Shown piece after piece: positions 8,611-18,537 of a stretch of 54,741 bases of DNA. This DNA is from Mycobacterium sp. 852002-51057_SCH5723018. Lineage in GTDB: Bacteria; Actinomycetota; Actinomycetes; Mycobacteriales; Mycobacteriaceae. The DNA is taken from contig NZ_LZIR01000030.1 in the NCBI RefSeq assembly GCF_001667035.1, positions 1-54,741 on the forward strand, given 5' to 3'. Below the pieces are notes generated by a model. That model worked only from the letters and a program-made list of their open reading frames with translations. It made no database searches and was not told the DNA's origin. Position 1 is the first letter of the stretch. Every line of letters begins with the position of its first letter. The position numbers were made by a program, and so were the translations under genes.

Positions 8611-10308
8611 GTGTCTGGACGGCGGCGTGAGGATCCGGGCCGTGTGGCCTCCAACCCGGGCCGCCGGACCCGTCCGGACATCAAGGGGTCGGCCAACCAG
8701 CATCCGGGCATGGCCAACTACCCGGCCGACGACTCCGACCGTCGGCAGTCGCGCCGCTCGCCACCGATGCCAAGTGCCAACCGGTATCTACCGCCGCTGG
8801 GCCAGGAGCCCGAGCCGGACCGCGACGGCGGCGCGCCGCACCGCGGATCGTCACCGGGCGAACGGATCACTGTCACCCGCGCCGCGGCCATGCGAAGCCG
8901 CGAAATGGGTTCTCGCATGTACTGGATGGTTCAGCGGGCCGCCACCGCCGACGGCGCCGACAAGTCCGGTCTTACCGCGCTGACCTGGCCCGTGGTGGCC
9001 AACTTCGCCGTCGACTCCGCGATGGCCGTTGCACTGGCCAACACGTTGTTCTTCGCCGCGGCCAGCGGTGAGAGCAAGTCCAAGGTTGCGCTGTACCTGC
9101 TGATTACGATCGCGCCGTTCGCGGTGATCGCGCCGCTCATCGGTCCGGCGCTGGACCGGTTGCAGCACGGCCGACGCGTCGCGTTGGCCCTGTCGTTCGC
9201 GTTGCGCACGGCACTGGCGGTGGTGCTGATCATGAACTACGACGGCGCCACCGGCAGCTTCCCGTCGTGGGTGCTCTATCCCTGTGCGTTGGCGATGATG
9301 GTGTTCTCCAAGTCATTTAGCGTGCTGCGCAGCGCGGTGACACCGCGGGTAATGCCGCCGAGCATCGACCTGGTGCGGGTCAATTCCCGGCTGACCGTGT
9401 TCGGCCTGCTTGGGGGCACCATCGCCGGCGGTGCGATCGCGGCCGGCGCCGAGTTCGCCTGCGCGCACTTGTTCAAGCTGCCGGGCGCGTTGTTCGTCGT
9501 CGTCGCGATCACGGTGGCCGGCGCCATGCTGTCGATGCGGATTCCGCGCTGGGTCGAGGTGACCGCGGGTGAGGTCCCGGCCACCCTGAGCTACCGTCGC
9601 GACGGCGGTCAGCCGCGGCGTAGGTGGCCCGAAGAAGTCAAGAAGGTCGGCGGAACCCTTCGACAACCGTTGGGACGCAACATCATTACCTCACTGTGGG
9701 GTAATTGCACCATCAAGGTGATGGTCGGCTTCCTATTCTTGTATCCAGCGTTCGTCGCCAAGGCGCACCAAGCCAACGGCTGGGTCCAGCTGGGCATGCT
9801 GGGCCTGATCGGCGCCGCGGCCGGGATCGGCAATTTCGCCGGCAACTTCACCAGCGCACGCCTGAAGCTCGGCAGGCCGGCCGTCCTGGTGGTGCGCTGC
9901 ACGGTGGCGGTGTGCGCGGTCGCCCTGGCTGCCTCGGTGGCGGGCAATCTGTTGGTGGCCGCGATCGCCACGCTGGTGACCTCGGGGGCTAGCGCGATCG
10001 CGAAGGCCTCGCTGGACGCTTCCTTACAGCACGACCTGCCCGAGGAATCACGGGCGTCTGGATTCGGGCGCTCGGAGTCGACCCTGCAGCTGGCGTGGGT
10101 GCTCGGCGGGGCTCTGGGTGTGTTGGTCTACACCGAATTGTGGGTCGGCTTCACCGCGGTTACGGCCCTGCTCATCCCTGGCCTGGCGCAAACGCTCGTC
10201 AGCTTCCGCGGCGACTCGTTGATCCCCGGCCTCGGCGGTAATCGTCCCGTCATGGTCGAGCAGGAAGGGCGCCAAGGCGCCGCCAGGCCGGCGGCGGTGC
10301 CCGAGTGA
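8611..10308 (+). CDS. MFS-type integral membrane transporter (Rv0876c homologue)
   Basis: The 565-residue protein starts at a GTG preceded by AGGAGA. The first 100 residues are hydrophilic and Pro/Arg rich, presumably cytosolic. They are followed by 11-12 hydrophobic segments, such as TWPVVANFAVDSAMAVALAN, VALYLLITIAPFAVIAPLI and LLVAAIATLVTSGASAIA. The N-terminal extension and length resemble Rv0876c (548 residues). The substrate is unknown. The next gene starts inside its stop codon region (4-bp overlap), so the two are likely one operon. Confidence 0.88.
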   Translation: MSGRRREDPGRVASNPGRRTRPDIKGSANQHPGMANYPADDSDRRQSRRSPPMPSANRYLPPLGQEPEPDRDGGAPHRGSSPGERITVTRAAAMRSREMGSRMYWMVQRAATADGADKSGLTALTWPVVANFAVDSAMAVALANTLFFAAASGESKSKVALYLLITIAPFAVIAPLIGPALDRLQHGRRVALALSFALRTALAVVLIMNYDGATGSFPSWVLYPCALAMMVFSKSFSVLRSAVTPRVMPPSIDLVRVNSRLTVFGLLGGTIAGGAIAAGAEFACAHLFKLPGALFVVVAITVAGAMLSMRIPRWVEVTAGEVPATLSYRRDGGQPRRRWPEEVKKVGGTLRQPLGRNIITSLWGNCTIKVMVGFLFLYPAFVAKAHQANGWVQLGMLGLIGAAAGIGNFAGNFTSARLKLGRPAVLVVRCTVAVCAVALAASVAGNLLVAAIATLVTSGASAIAKASLDASLQHDLPEESRASGFGRSESTLQLAWVLGGALGVLVYTELWVGFTAVTALLIPGLAQTLVSFRGDSLIPGLGGNRPVMVEQEGRQGAARPAAVPE

Positions 10309-10805
10309 AACGCGGCAGGGCCGCGCTGGTCGCGGCGTTGGTGTTCGTGCTGTGCGTGGGGGCCGGTGTCGCAACGTGGCTGCTGATGCGCCCGCCCGGT
10401 CCGCAGCGACCCGAGATCAGCGCGTTCTCGCACGGCCACCTGACCCGGGTGGGGCCGTACCTGTACTGCAACGCGCTCAACCTCAACGACTGCCAGACGC
10501 CGCATGCCCAGGGCGAGCTGCCGTTCAACGAGCACTATCCGGTGCAACTGTCGGTTCCCGACGCCATTTCGCGGGCGCCCTGGCGGCTACTGCAGGTGTA
10601 TGAGGACCCCACCAACACCACGGCCACGATGTTTCGGCCCGGCACCCAGCTCGCGGTCACCATCCCGTCGGTCGACCCGCAGCGCGGCCGGCTGACCGGC
10701 ATCGTGGTGCAGTTGTTGACTCTGGTGGTCGACAACAGCCAGCCGAACGACACCTCGGTCCGCGCCATGCCGCACGCGGAATGGTCGGTGCGACTGACCT
10801 CTTGA
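10305..10805 (+). CDS. Exported/membrane-anchored DUF2771 protein (Rv0875c homologue)
   Basis: The 166-residue protein begins at a GTG overlapping the transporter stop (GTGA). An N-terminal hydrophobic segment (AALVAALVFVLCVGAGVATW) serves as signal or anchor. The exported part is beta-rich with two cysteines (YLYCNALNLNDCQTP). Position and size match Rv0875c. The function is unknown; translational coupling suggests it works with the transporter. Confidence 0.82.
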   Translation: MKRGRAALVAALVFVLCVGAGVATWLLMRPPGPQRPEISAFSHGHLTRVGPYLYCNALNLNDCQTPHAQGELPFNEHYPVQLSVPDAISRAPWRLLQVYEDPTNTTATMFRPGTQLAVTIPSVDPQRGRLTGIVVQLLTLVVDNSQPNDTSVRAMPHAEWSVRLTS

Positions 10806-10834
10806 TCATCGAGTGCCCAACGTCGACGGAAGCC

Positions 10835-11839
10835 CTACGCGCCGTGGCCCTCCGGCACTCGCTCACTGTCCAGGGGCGGGCCGGGCGGGGTTCCGTCACC
10901 AAACGGTCTGCCGCCCAACGCTTCCCGTCCATGCGGGGTCAGCCAGCCCGCCAGGTCCGGGCCCTTGGGCACGATGCGGGTGGGGTTGATGTCGGCGTGC
11001 ACGACGTAGTAGTGCTGCTTGATCTGGACGAAATCGATGGTGTCGCCGAAGCCCGGGGTCTGGAACAGGTCGCGCGCGTAGGCCCACAGCACCGGCATTT
11101 CGGACAGTTTGCTCCGGTTGCATTTGAAGTGGCCATGGTAGACGGGGTCGAACCGGGCCAGGGTCGTGAAGAGCCGCACGTCCGCCTCGGTGACGGTGTC
11201 GCCCACCAGGTATCGCTGGTTGGCCAGTCGCTCACTCACCCAATCCAACGCCGCGAACAGCCGGTCGTACGCCGCCTCGTAGGCCTGCTGTGAGCCGGCG
11301 AAGCCGCAGCGGTAGACACCGTTGTTGATCTCGGTGTAGACCCTCTTGTTCACCTCGTCGATCTCGGCGCGCAGCGGCTCGGGGTAGAGCTGGGGTGCGC
11401 CATCGCGGTGGAAGGCGGTCCACTCCGTGGAGAAATCCAGTGTCATCTGCGCGAAATCGTTGGTGACCACGGCTCCGGTCGGCACATCCACGATCGCCGG
11501 GACGGTGATGCCCTTGGGATAGTCGTGGAAGCGTTTGAAGTAGGCGTCCTGCAGCCGCGGAATCTTCAGCACGGGGTCGACACCGCCCGGGTCCAGATCG
11601 AACGTCCAACTCCGCTCGTCGTGGGTCGGCCCGCAAAAACCAATGGAGAGAACGTCTTCCAAACCCAGCAGCCGGCGGACGATGATCGCGCGGTTCGCCC
11701 ACGGACACGCGCGGGCAACGATGAGCCGATACCGGCCGGGCTCTACCGGATAGCCGTCGCGTCCGTCGGCGGTGATGCGGGTGGTGATGTAGTTGGTGTC
11801 GCGGGTGAATTCGCCGGCGCCGGCAACATAGGTGGCCAT
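10835..11839 (-). CDS. Glutathionyl-hydroquinone reductase-like (Xi-class GST) protein
   Basis: The 334-residue protein has the Xi-class GST layout: an N-terminal thioredoxin-like domain with the catalytic-type Cys in RLIVARACPWANRA, then an all-helical domain with YEAAYDRLFAALDWVSERL and DVRLFTTLARFDPVYHGHF. Family enzymes reduce thiol-conjugated hydroquinones. Mycobacteria make mycothiol rather than glutathione, so the natural thiol is probably mycothiol, which is an inference. I chose ATG 11839 (MATYVAGAGEF) over a TTG 18 bp upstream. It lies 24 bp after fadE10 on the same strand and may share its transcript. Confidence 0.85.
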   Translation of the reverse strand: MATYVAGAGEFTRDTNYITTRITADGRDGYPVEPGRYRLIVARACPWANRAIIVRRLLGLEDVLSIGFCGPTHDERSWTFDLDPGGVDPVLKIPRLQDAYFKRFHDYPKGITVPAIVDVPTGAVVTNDFAQMTLDFSTEWTAFHRDGAPQLYPEPLRAEIDEVNKRVYTEINNGVYRCGFAGSQQAYEAAYDRLFAALDWVSERLANQRYLVGDTVTEADVRLFTTLARFDPVYHGHFKCNRSKLSEMPVLWAYARDLFQTPGFGDTIDFVQIKQHYYVVHADINPTRIVPKGPDLAGWLTPHGREALGGRPFGDGTPPGPPLDSERVPEGHGA

Positions 11840-11863
11840 GACGACAATTCTGCCCAACCGCGA

Positions 11864-13789
11864 TCAGGTCAGGAAACGCCGAGCCAGGTTCGCCTCGGTC
11901 GACTCCCCCGGTTCCCAATGCGCGATCCACGGTCCGGTGCCCTCGGACTGATCGAGGATCCCGTCCTCCACCCAGGTGTAGTGGCCTTCCAGCACGTCGT
12001 GGGTCAAGCGGACGTCGGTGCTGTCGGTGTTGGACCACAACGCGTGGAAGAGGGCCTCGACCCGCACGGTGGCCTGCTGGCAGAACGCGTCGGCCAGCTC
12101 GTATGCCTGCCGTCCGACGGCCGGATCCGCGGTGCGCTGGCCCTCGGCGCGCACGCACACCGCGGACATCGCGAACAGCTCGGCACCGATGTCGACGATG
12201 CGGCCGAGGAAGCCCTGCCGTTGCTCGAGCTTGGCCTGCCAGCGCGCCATCCCGTAAAAGGTGTTGCGGGCCAGCTTGCGGGTGGAGCGCTCGATAAAAC
12301 GAAGGTGCGATGCCAGCGGACCGAACTCGTTGTATGCCGTCGGCCGCTGCCCCTCGCCGAAAACCAACTGCGGCAACCATTTTGCATAGAACCCGCTCGC
12401 ACCCACGGCCGCGGCCGCCTTCTGGCGCAGGTCGGCGCCGGGCTTGGCCAGGTCACCGGCCGCGGCCAGGTGGGCGTCGACGGCCTCCCGCGCGATCAGC
12501 AGCCTCATGATCTCGCTGGATCCTTCGAAGATCCGGTTGATGCGCAGGTCGCGCAGCGCCTGCTCCACCGGCACCGCGCGTTCCCCCCGCGCGGCAAGCG
12601 ATTCCGCGGTCTCATAGCCCCGCCCACCGCGGATTTGCAGGAGTTCGTCGGCGATCAGGCAGGCCATCTCGCTGGACCACAATTTGGCCAGCGCCGCCTC
12701 GATCCTGATGTCGTTGCGGTCTTCGTCGGCCATCTGAGCGGACAGCTCGAGCACCGCATCCAGCGCGTAGGTGGTGGCGGCGATGAACGAGATTTTGCTT
12801 GCCACCGCTTCGTGTTTGGCGAGCGGCTTGCCCCATTGCACGCGCTCGCCTGACCATTCGCGGGCGATCTTCAGCGCCCACTTGGCCGACCCCGTCGCAC
12901 TCGCGGGCACCGACAGCCGTCCGGCGTTCAGGGTGGTCAGCGCGATCTTCAGCCCGTCGCCTTCCCGACCAATCAGGTTTTCGGCGGGCACCCGCACCCG
13001 GTGCAGCCGCGTGACGCCGTTCTCGATGCCGCGCAACCCCATGAATTTGTTGCGCCGCTCGACCGTGATCCCCGGCGAATCGGCCTCGACGACGAACGCG
13101 CTGATGCCACCGCGGTGCCCCTCACTCTTGGGCACCCGGGCCATGACCACCAGCAATTCGGAGACCACTCCGTTGGTGGTCCACAGCTTCACGCCCTCCA
13201 GCTCGTAGGCCGAGCCGTCGTCGACCGGCGTCGCCGTCGACGCCAGGCGGGCCGGGTCGGAGCCCACGTCCGGCTCGGTGAGCAGGAACGCCGAGATGGC
13301 CCCAGCGGCGCAGCGCGGCAAGAACTTCCGCTTCTGTTCGGGTGTGCCGGCAAGCTTGAGCGGCTCGGGCACCCCGATCGACTGATGGGCCGACAGCAGC
13401 GCACCCAGGCTGGGATGAACCGACGCGACCATCACCAGGGCCCGGTTATAGGCAACCTGCGACATGCCTAGGCCCTCATATTCGGTCGGTATCTTCATGC
13501 CGAAACAACCCAGTTCCGCCAGGCCCTTCACGTATTCATCGGGTATCTGGGCGTCGCGCTCGATGACGCTGCCGTCGATGGTGTCGAGGAACGACCGCAG
13601 CCTGTCCAGGAACGCGCGGATGCGCACCTCCTGGTCGTCGGACGGTTTGGGGAACGGATGGATGAGCTCCAAGGGGAAACGACCCAGGAAAAGCTCTTTG
13701 GCGAAAGATGGCTTATCCCAACCGCTTTCGCGGGATTCCTCGGCGAGTGCCCTCGCTTGCTCCTCGGTGACCTGCGCTTGCTGTGCCAT
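11864..13789 (-). CDS. fadE10: Acyl-CoA dehydrogenase FadE10
   Basis: The 641-residue protein is a large acyl-CoA dehydrogenase. Typical segments include LTEPDVGSDPARLASTATPV, KLWTTNGVVSELLVVMARV, MGLRGIENGVTRLHRVRVP and the C-terminal-domain signature LQIRGGRGYETAESLA followed by LRDLRINRIFEGSSEIMR. It has about 250 extra C-terminal residues beyond a standard 390-residue enzyme, like FadE10 of M. tuberculosis (650). It would catalyse the FAD-dependent first step of beta-oxidation; chain-length preference is unknown. ATG 13789 is preceded by GAGGAGG. Confidence 0.93.
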   Translation of the reverse strand: MAQQAQVTEEQARALAEESRESGWDKPSFAKELFLGRFPLELIHPFPKPSDDQEVRIRAFLDRLRSFLDTIDGSVIERDAQIPDEYVKGLAELGCFGMKIPTEYEGLGMSQVAYNRALVMVASVHPSLGALLSAHQSIGVPEPLKLAGTPEQKRKFLPRCAAGAISAFLLTEPDVGSDPARLASTATPVDDGSAYELEGVKLWTTNGVVSELLVVMARVPKSEGHRGGISAFVVEADSPGITVERRNKFMGLRGIENGVTRLHRVRVPAENLIGREGDGLKIALTTLNAGRLSVPASATGSAKWALKIAREWSGERVQWGKPLAKHEAVASKISFIAATTYALDAVLELSAQMADEDRNDIRIEAALAKLWSSEMACLIADELLQIRGGRGYETAESLAARGERAVPVEQALRDLRINRIFEGSSEIMRLLIAREAVDAHLAAAGDLAKPGADLRQKAAAAVGASGFYAKWLPQLVFGEGQRPTAYNEFGPLASHLRFIERSTRKLARNTFYGMARWQAKLEQRQGFLGRIVDIGAELFAMSAVCVRAEGQRTADPAVGRQAYELADAFCQQATVRVEALFHALWSNTDSTDVRLTHDVLEGHYTWVEDGILDQSEGTGPWIAHWEPGESTEANLARRFLT

Positions 13790-13915
13790 CGCCGCCTCCT
13801 CGCTAACGACTCACATCGAGGCTTGATTACCTGCTGTATAGCCGAATAGTACGGCGAATCGTGACGAAAATGACCAGTAGTCGCCGTCCAAAAATGAACG
13901 GAGGCGGCCGCCCAG

Positions 13916-14323
13916 CTAGGAGTCGAGCTCCCGCGCCACCGCCTTGACCACCTCGGAGACCCGGCGGGCGGTCTTGCGGTCGGGGTAGCGACCCTTGCGC
14001 AGCTCGGGCTGCACGGCGCCCTCCAGCAACGTGATCATGTCCTCGACCATGCCGTGCAACTCGTCGGGGCTGTGCTTGTGCTCGACCGGCGCCTCGCGAC
14101 GCGTCTTGGCCAGGCTGGGCGGCGGGTCGATCAGCTTGAGGCTCAACGCCTGCGGCCCCCGCCGGCCAGACGCCACGCCGAATTCCACCCGCTGTCCCGC
14201 TTTGAGCGCCTCCACTCCGGCGGGCAACGCCGACGAGCGAACGTAGACATCCTCGCCGTCCTCCTGCGACAGGAAGCCAAACCCCTTATCGGAGTCGTAC
14301 CACTTAACCTTGCCGGTCGGCAC
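13916..14323 (-). CDS. cspB: Cold-shock-like protein CspB
   Basis: The 135-residue protein has an N-terminal cold-shock domain ([19 protein letters not shown], then [10 protein letters not shown]) and a 70-residue C-terminal extension ending [17 protein letters not shown]. The RNP1-like KGFGFL motif binds single-stranded nucleic acid. GTG at 14323 gives exactly the length of M. tuberculosis CspB (135) with an AGGTGAG ribosome site; the GTG three codons upstream is less likely. A hairpin lies upstream in the divergent promoter region. Confidence 0.92.
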   Translation of the reverse strand: MPTGKVKWYDSDKGFGFLSQEDGEDVYVRSSALPAGVEALKAGQRVEFGVASGRRGPQALSLKLIDPPPSLAKTRREAPVEHKHSPDELHGMVEDMITLLEGAVQPELRKGRYPDRKTARRVSEVVKAVARELDS

Positions 14324-14371
14324 TGGTCTCACCTGCTTGTCTGACGAGAACTAGGATGGACAACACACAAG

Positions 14372-14397
14372 ACGCGTCCCGCCTGCGCAGGACGCGT
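14372..14397. other. Hairpin in the cspB/YccF divergent region
   Basis: ACGCGTCC (14372-14379) and GGACGCGT (14390-14397) form an 8-bp GC-rich stem around a 10-nt loop, followed by TTTT on the plus strand. Both flanking genes point away, so it is not an ordinary end-of-gene terminator; it may be a leader structure of cspB or an operator. Confidence 0.6.
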
Positions 14398-14486
14398 TTT
14401 GAATTCTGATCCTACTCGGCTGCGTGCCTCACGAGCACCCCCGTCACTCGTAACTCGGTAGGCTGGCAGCACCGCTGGAGGAGAAT

Positions 14487-14891
14487 ATGCGCCTGACCCT
14501 GAACATCATCTGGCTCGTGTTCGGCGGCCTGTGGATGGCCGCCGGATACGTGGTGGCGGCGCTCATCAGCTTCCTGCTCATCATCACCATCCCCTTCGGC
14601 TTCGCATCGCTGCGCATCGCCTCCTACGCGCTGTGGCCGTTCGGCCGGACGATCGTCGACAAGCCGACTGCCGGCGCCGGCGCCCTGATCGGCAATGTCG
14701 TCTGGGTGCTGCTGTTCGGGATATGGCTGGCTATCGGTCACCTGGTGAGCGCGGTGGCGATGGCGGCCACGCTCATCGGCATTCCACTGGCGCTGGCCAA
14801 CCTCAAACTGATCCCGGTGTCGCTGATGCCGCTGGGCAAGGAGATCGTTCCCGTCGACTCACCGACCCGTTCCACGCCGGTGCCCGCATGA
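14487..14891 (+). CDS. YccF-domain inner-membrane protein (Rv0870c homologue)
   Basis: The 134-residue protein has four hydrophobic segments and two copies of the YccF motif, seen as NIIWLVFGGLWMAAGYVVA with TIPFGFASLRIASYALWPFG, and NVVWVLLFGIWLAIGHLVSA with GIPLALANLKLIPVSLMPLG. The function of the family is unknown. The start has a GGAGGAG ribosome site. The stop overlaps the moaA2 start (ATGA), so it heads the moaA2-moaD2 transcript. Confidence 0.88.
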   Translation: MRLTLNIIWLVFGGLWMAAGYVVAALISFLLIITIPFGFASLRIASYALWPFGRTIVDKPTAGAGALIGNVVWVLLFGIWLAIGHLVSAVAMAATLIGIPLALANLKLIPVSLMPLGKEIVPVDSPTRSTPVPA

Positions 14892-15967
14892 CCCTGACCG
14901 CGCTGGGTGTGCCCACGGTGCCGAGCCGCACGGCCGGCGCCGTCGCTCGCGACGTTCCCGCGGGCGGCCCACTGCTGGACACCTACGGGCGGGCCGCCAC
15001 CGATCTTCGCGTCTCGTTGACCGATCGGTGCAATCTGCGGTGCACCTATTGCATGCCGGCCGACGGCCTGGACTGGCTACCCGGAGAGCAACTGCTGCGG
15101 CCCGACGAGCTGGCCCGGCTGCTACATATCGCCGTCACCCGGCTCGGCATCACCAGCGTGCGGTTCACCGGCGGCGAGCCCCTGCTGTCCCGGCACCTCG
15201 AAGAGGTGGTCGCCGCGGCGGCCGGTTTGCGGCCCCGCCCCGAGATCTCGCTGACCACCAACGGCGTGGGGCTGGCGCGCCGCGCCGCCGCCCTCGCCGA
15301 GGCGGGCCTGGATCGGGTCAACGTCTCGATGGACAGTGTCGACGGCGACCACTTCGCGGCCATCACCCGTCGGGACCGGCTCGATGACGTGCTGGCCGGC
15401 CTGGCGGCCGCCAAGGAGGCAGGCCTGACACCCGTCAAGGTGAACGCCGTGCTCGATCCCACGACCGGACGCGAGGACGTCGTGGGCCTGTTGCGGTTCT
15501 GCCTCGAACACGGCTATCAGCTGCGGGTCATCGAGCAGATGCCGCTGGACGCCGGGCATCGGTGGCGCCGGGGCGCCGCGCTGACCGCCGACGCCGTGCT
15601 GGCAGAGCTGCGGCCGCACTTCCGGCTGCGGCCCGACCCGGCACCGCGCGGTTCCGCGCCCGCCGAGCTCTGGCTCGTCGATACCGGCCCGGACACACCG
15701 AGCGGAAAGTTCGGTGTTATCGCGTCGGTGTCGCACGCCTTCTGCTCGACCTGCGACCGCACCCGGCTCACGGCCGACGGCCAAATCCGCAGCTGCCTGT
15801 TCTCGGCCGAGGAGACCGACCTTAGAGGCCTGCTGCGCGGCGGCGCGCACGACGACGCGATCGAGGCGGCGTGGCGCGCCGCGATGTGGGCCAAGCCCGC
15901 CGGCCACGGCATCAACGACCCCAACTTCATCCAGCCCGACCGCCCGATGAGCGCGATCGGTGGCTAG
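14888..15967 (+). CDS. moaA2: GTP 3',8-cyclase MoaA2
   Basis: The radical-SAM enzyme carries out the first step of molybdopterin synthesis, together with MoaC, converting GTP toward cyclic pyranopterin monophosphate. The 359-residue protein has the N-terminal 4Fe-4S radical-SAM motif DRCNLRCTYCMP, the FTGGEPLL segment, a C-terminal second cluster motif CSTCDRTRLTADGQIRSC and the characteristic C-terminal Gly-Gly. ATG 14888 overlaps the YccF gene stop, and the length matches Rv0869c (360). Confidence 0.95.
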   Translation: MTLTALGVPTVPSRTAGAVARDVPAGGPLLDTYGRAATDLRVSLTDRCNLRCTYCMPADGLDWLPGEQLLRPDELARLLHIAVTRLGITSVRFTGGEPLLSRHLEEVVAAAAGLRPRPEISLTTNGVGLARRAAALAEAGLDRVNVSMDSVDGDHFAAITRRDRLDDVLAGLAAAKEAGLTPVKVNAVLDPTTGREDVVGLLRFCLEHGYQLRVIEQMPLDAGHRWRRGAALTADAVLAELRPHFRLRPDPAPRGSAPAELWLVDTGPDTPSGKFGVIASVSHAFCSTCDRTRLTADGQIRSCLFSAEETDLRGLLRGGAHDDAIEAAWRAAMWAKPAGHGINDPNFIQPDRPMSAIGG

Positions 15968-15971
15968 CCCG

Positions 15972-16250
15972 ATGGGTCACACCCCGGTCGAAGCGGACGG
16001 AATGCCGGTGACGGTCCGCTACTTTGCCGCCGCGCGCGCGGCGGCGGGCGCCGAATCGGAGATGCTTGTGGTGCGTCCGGGCACGACCGTGGCCCAACTG
16101 GTCGAGCGGCTCGCCGTCCGCGGCACCCGCCTTGCCACCGTGTTGAGCCGGTGCTCCTATCTGTGCGACGGAATCGCCGTCCGCGACGACACCGCATTGT
16201 TACGCGCCGGTGACACGATCGACGTTCTACCGCCCTTCGCCGGCGGCTAA
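15972..16250 (+). CDS. moaD2: Molybdopterin synthase small subunit MoaD2
   Basis: The 92-residue ubiquitin-like sulphur carrier ends in PFAGG; the terminal Gly is thiocarboxylated and donates sulphur to precursor Z with MoaE. The core is VTVRYFAAARAAAGAESE. ATG 15972 gives the same length as M. tuberculosis MoaD2 (92). A GTG at 15960, overlapping moaA2, is an alternative giving four more residues. It is the last gene of the YccF-moaA2-moaD2 operon. Confidence 0.93.
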   Translation: MGHTPVEADGMPVTVRYFAAARAAAGAESEMLVVRPGTTVAQLVERLAVRGTRLATVLSRCSYLCDGIAVRDDTALLRAGDTIDVLPPFAGG

Positions 16251-16253
16251 AAC

Positions 16254-16269
16254 TGTGAAATATCTCACG
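16254..16269 (+). promoter_or_regulatory. CRP-like binding site upstream of rpfA
   Basis: TGTGA-AATATC-TCACG lies 3 bp after the moaD2 stop. It matches the mycobacterial CRP (Rv3676) consensus TGTGA-N6-TCACA except for the last base. M. tuberculosis rpfA is a known target of that regulator, which supports the reading. No clear -10/-35 pair was identified in the 16251-16460 stretch, which otherwise holds nothing I recognise. Confidence 0.65.
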
Positions 16270-16459
16270 TAACGGAAAGATAACGGCGCGGACACGCTCC
16301 GATCTCGGTCGCGGTGACCTGCGCAAATCGCCAGTGTTCCTGGGCTTTTCGCAGACGGCCGTGCGGGAAACGCCGGCTTTTCCAAGACGTGACGGGACCA
16401 ACAGAAACCGCTAGCGTCTCCGACGGTTCGCCAAAGTTACCGATGGCGTTCATCCCCTC

Positions 16460-17559
<1,100 letters not shown>

Positions 17560-17581
17560 CGCCGCACCTAGTCAGACGCTC

Positions 17582-17620
17582 GGCACTCTCCCGCGAGCCC
17601 GCTGGTTGCGGGAGAGTGCC
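17582..17620. terminator. Bidirectional terminator hairpin between rpfA and moaE2
   Basis: GGCACTCTCCCGC (17582-17594) and GCGGGAGAGTGCC (17608-17620) form a perfect 13-bp stem with a 13-nt loop, located between two convergent genes. No long U tract follows, which is common for mycobacterial terminators. Confidence 0.85.
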
Positions 17621-17632
17621 GGCAAGCCGGCC

Positions 17633-18058
17633 TTAAGCGGACCCGACCCATTCTTCGGTGCCGTCATCAAAGAACTGGTGCTTCCACACGGGTAGCCGCG
17701 CCTTGATGGTGTCGACCAGGCGGGCGCAGGTGTCGAAGGCCGCCTGGCGATGGTCGGCGGCGACCGCGGCCACCAGTGCCGCCTCACCGATGTGCAGCGC
17801 CCCGATCCGGTGGCTGGCCGCCACGGCTCGGACCCCATTGGACCGCTCAGCGACCTCGGCGACCACCTCACCAATGACCTGCTCCGCCGACGGGTGCGCC
17901 GAATACTCCAACCGCACCACCCGCCGGCCCCCGTCGTGGTCGCGAATCATGCCGACGAACCCGACGACCGCTCCGGCCGACTGGTGGCCTACCAATTCCT
18001 CATGCTCGGCGAGAAAGATCGGCTGTTCGGTCATGGCGGCACGCAAGACGCGCGTCAT
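17633..18058 (-). CDS. moaE2: Molybdopterin synthase catalytic subunit MoaE2
   Basis: The 141-residue protein (start [20 protein letters not shown]) pairs with MoaD to insert sulphur into precursor Z. Conserved features are [47 protein letters not shown] and the end [20 protein letters not shown], with the active-site lysine region. ATG 18058 overlaps the mog stop by 4 bp and gives the same length as M. tuberculosis MoaE2. Confidence 0.95.
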   Translation of the reverse strand: MTRVLRAAMTEQPIFLAEHEELVGHQSAGAVVGFVGMIRDHDGGRRVVRLEYSAHPSAEQVIGEVVAEVAERSNGVRAVAASHRIGALHIGEAALVAAVAADHRQAAFDTCARLVDTIKARLPVWKHQFFDDGTEEWVGSA

Positions 18059-18537
18059 CGCTGGTGATCTCCGCCGGCGAGCTGGTCGAGCGCGTGGTCG
18101 AGCACGTCGGCGAGCACCCCAAGACCGTCGCCTACCCCGCCGGGTGAACCAGGCAAGTTGACGATCAGCGTGCGCCCGGCCACGCCGCATACACCGCGTG
18201 ACAGCACCGACGTGGGCACCTTCGGCAGCCCGGAGCGCCGGATGGCGTCGGCCAGCCCGGGGATCATGTAGTCCAGCACCGCCACGGTCTGGTCCGGTGT
18301 GCTGTCGGTGGGTGAGATGCCGGTGCCGCCCGAGGTGATTATCAGGTCGACTCCGGCGTCGAGCGCGCTGCGCAGCGCCGCACCGACCGCCTCCCCATCG
18401 GCGACCACTTCGGGCTCCACAGACGAAAATCCATGCTGCTCAAGCCATTCCGCGATGATAGGCCCGCTTCGATCGTCGTAAACACCGGCCGACGCCCGGG
18501 TCGAGGCGATGATGACGCGCGCGGATCGGGCGCTCAC
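18055..18537 (-). CDS. mog: Molybdenum cofactor biosynthesis protein Mog/MoaB family
   Basis: The 160-residue protein adenylylates molybdopterin before metal insertion. It has the family motif [17 protein letters not shown] near residues 65-85 and [15 protein letters not shown] near 125. Overlaps of 4 bp at both ends with moaC2 and moaE2 show a tightly coupled operon. Confidence 0.93.
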   Translation of the reverse strand: MSARSARVIIASTRASAGVYDDRSGPIIAEWLEQHGFSSVEPEVVADGEAVGAALRSALDAGVDLIITSGGTGISPTDSTPDQTVAVLDYMIPGLADAIRRSGLPKVPTSVLSRGVCGVAGRTLIVNLPGSPGGVGDGLGVLADVLDHALDQLAGGDHQR

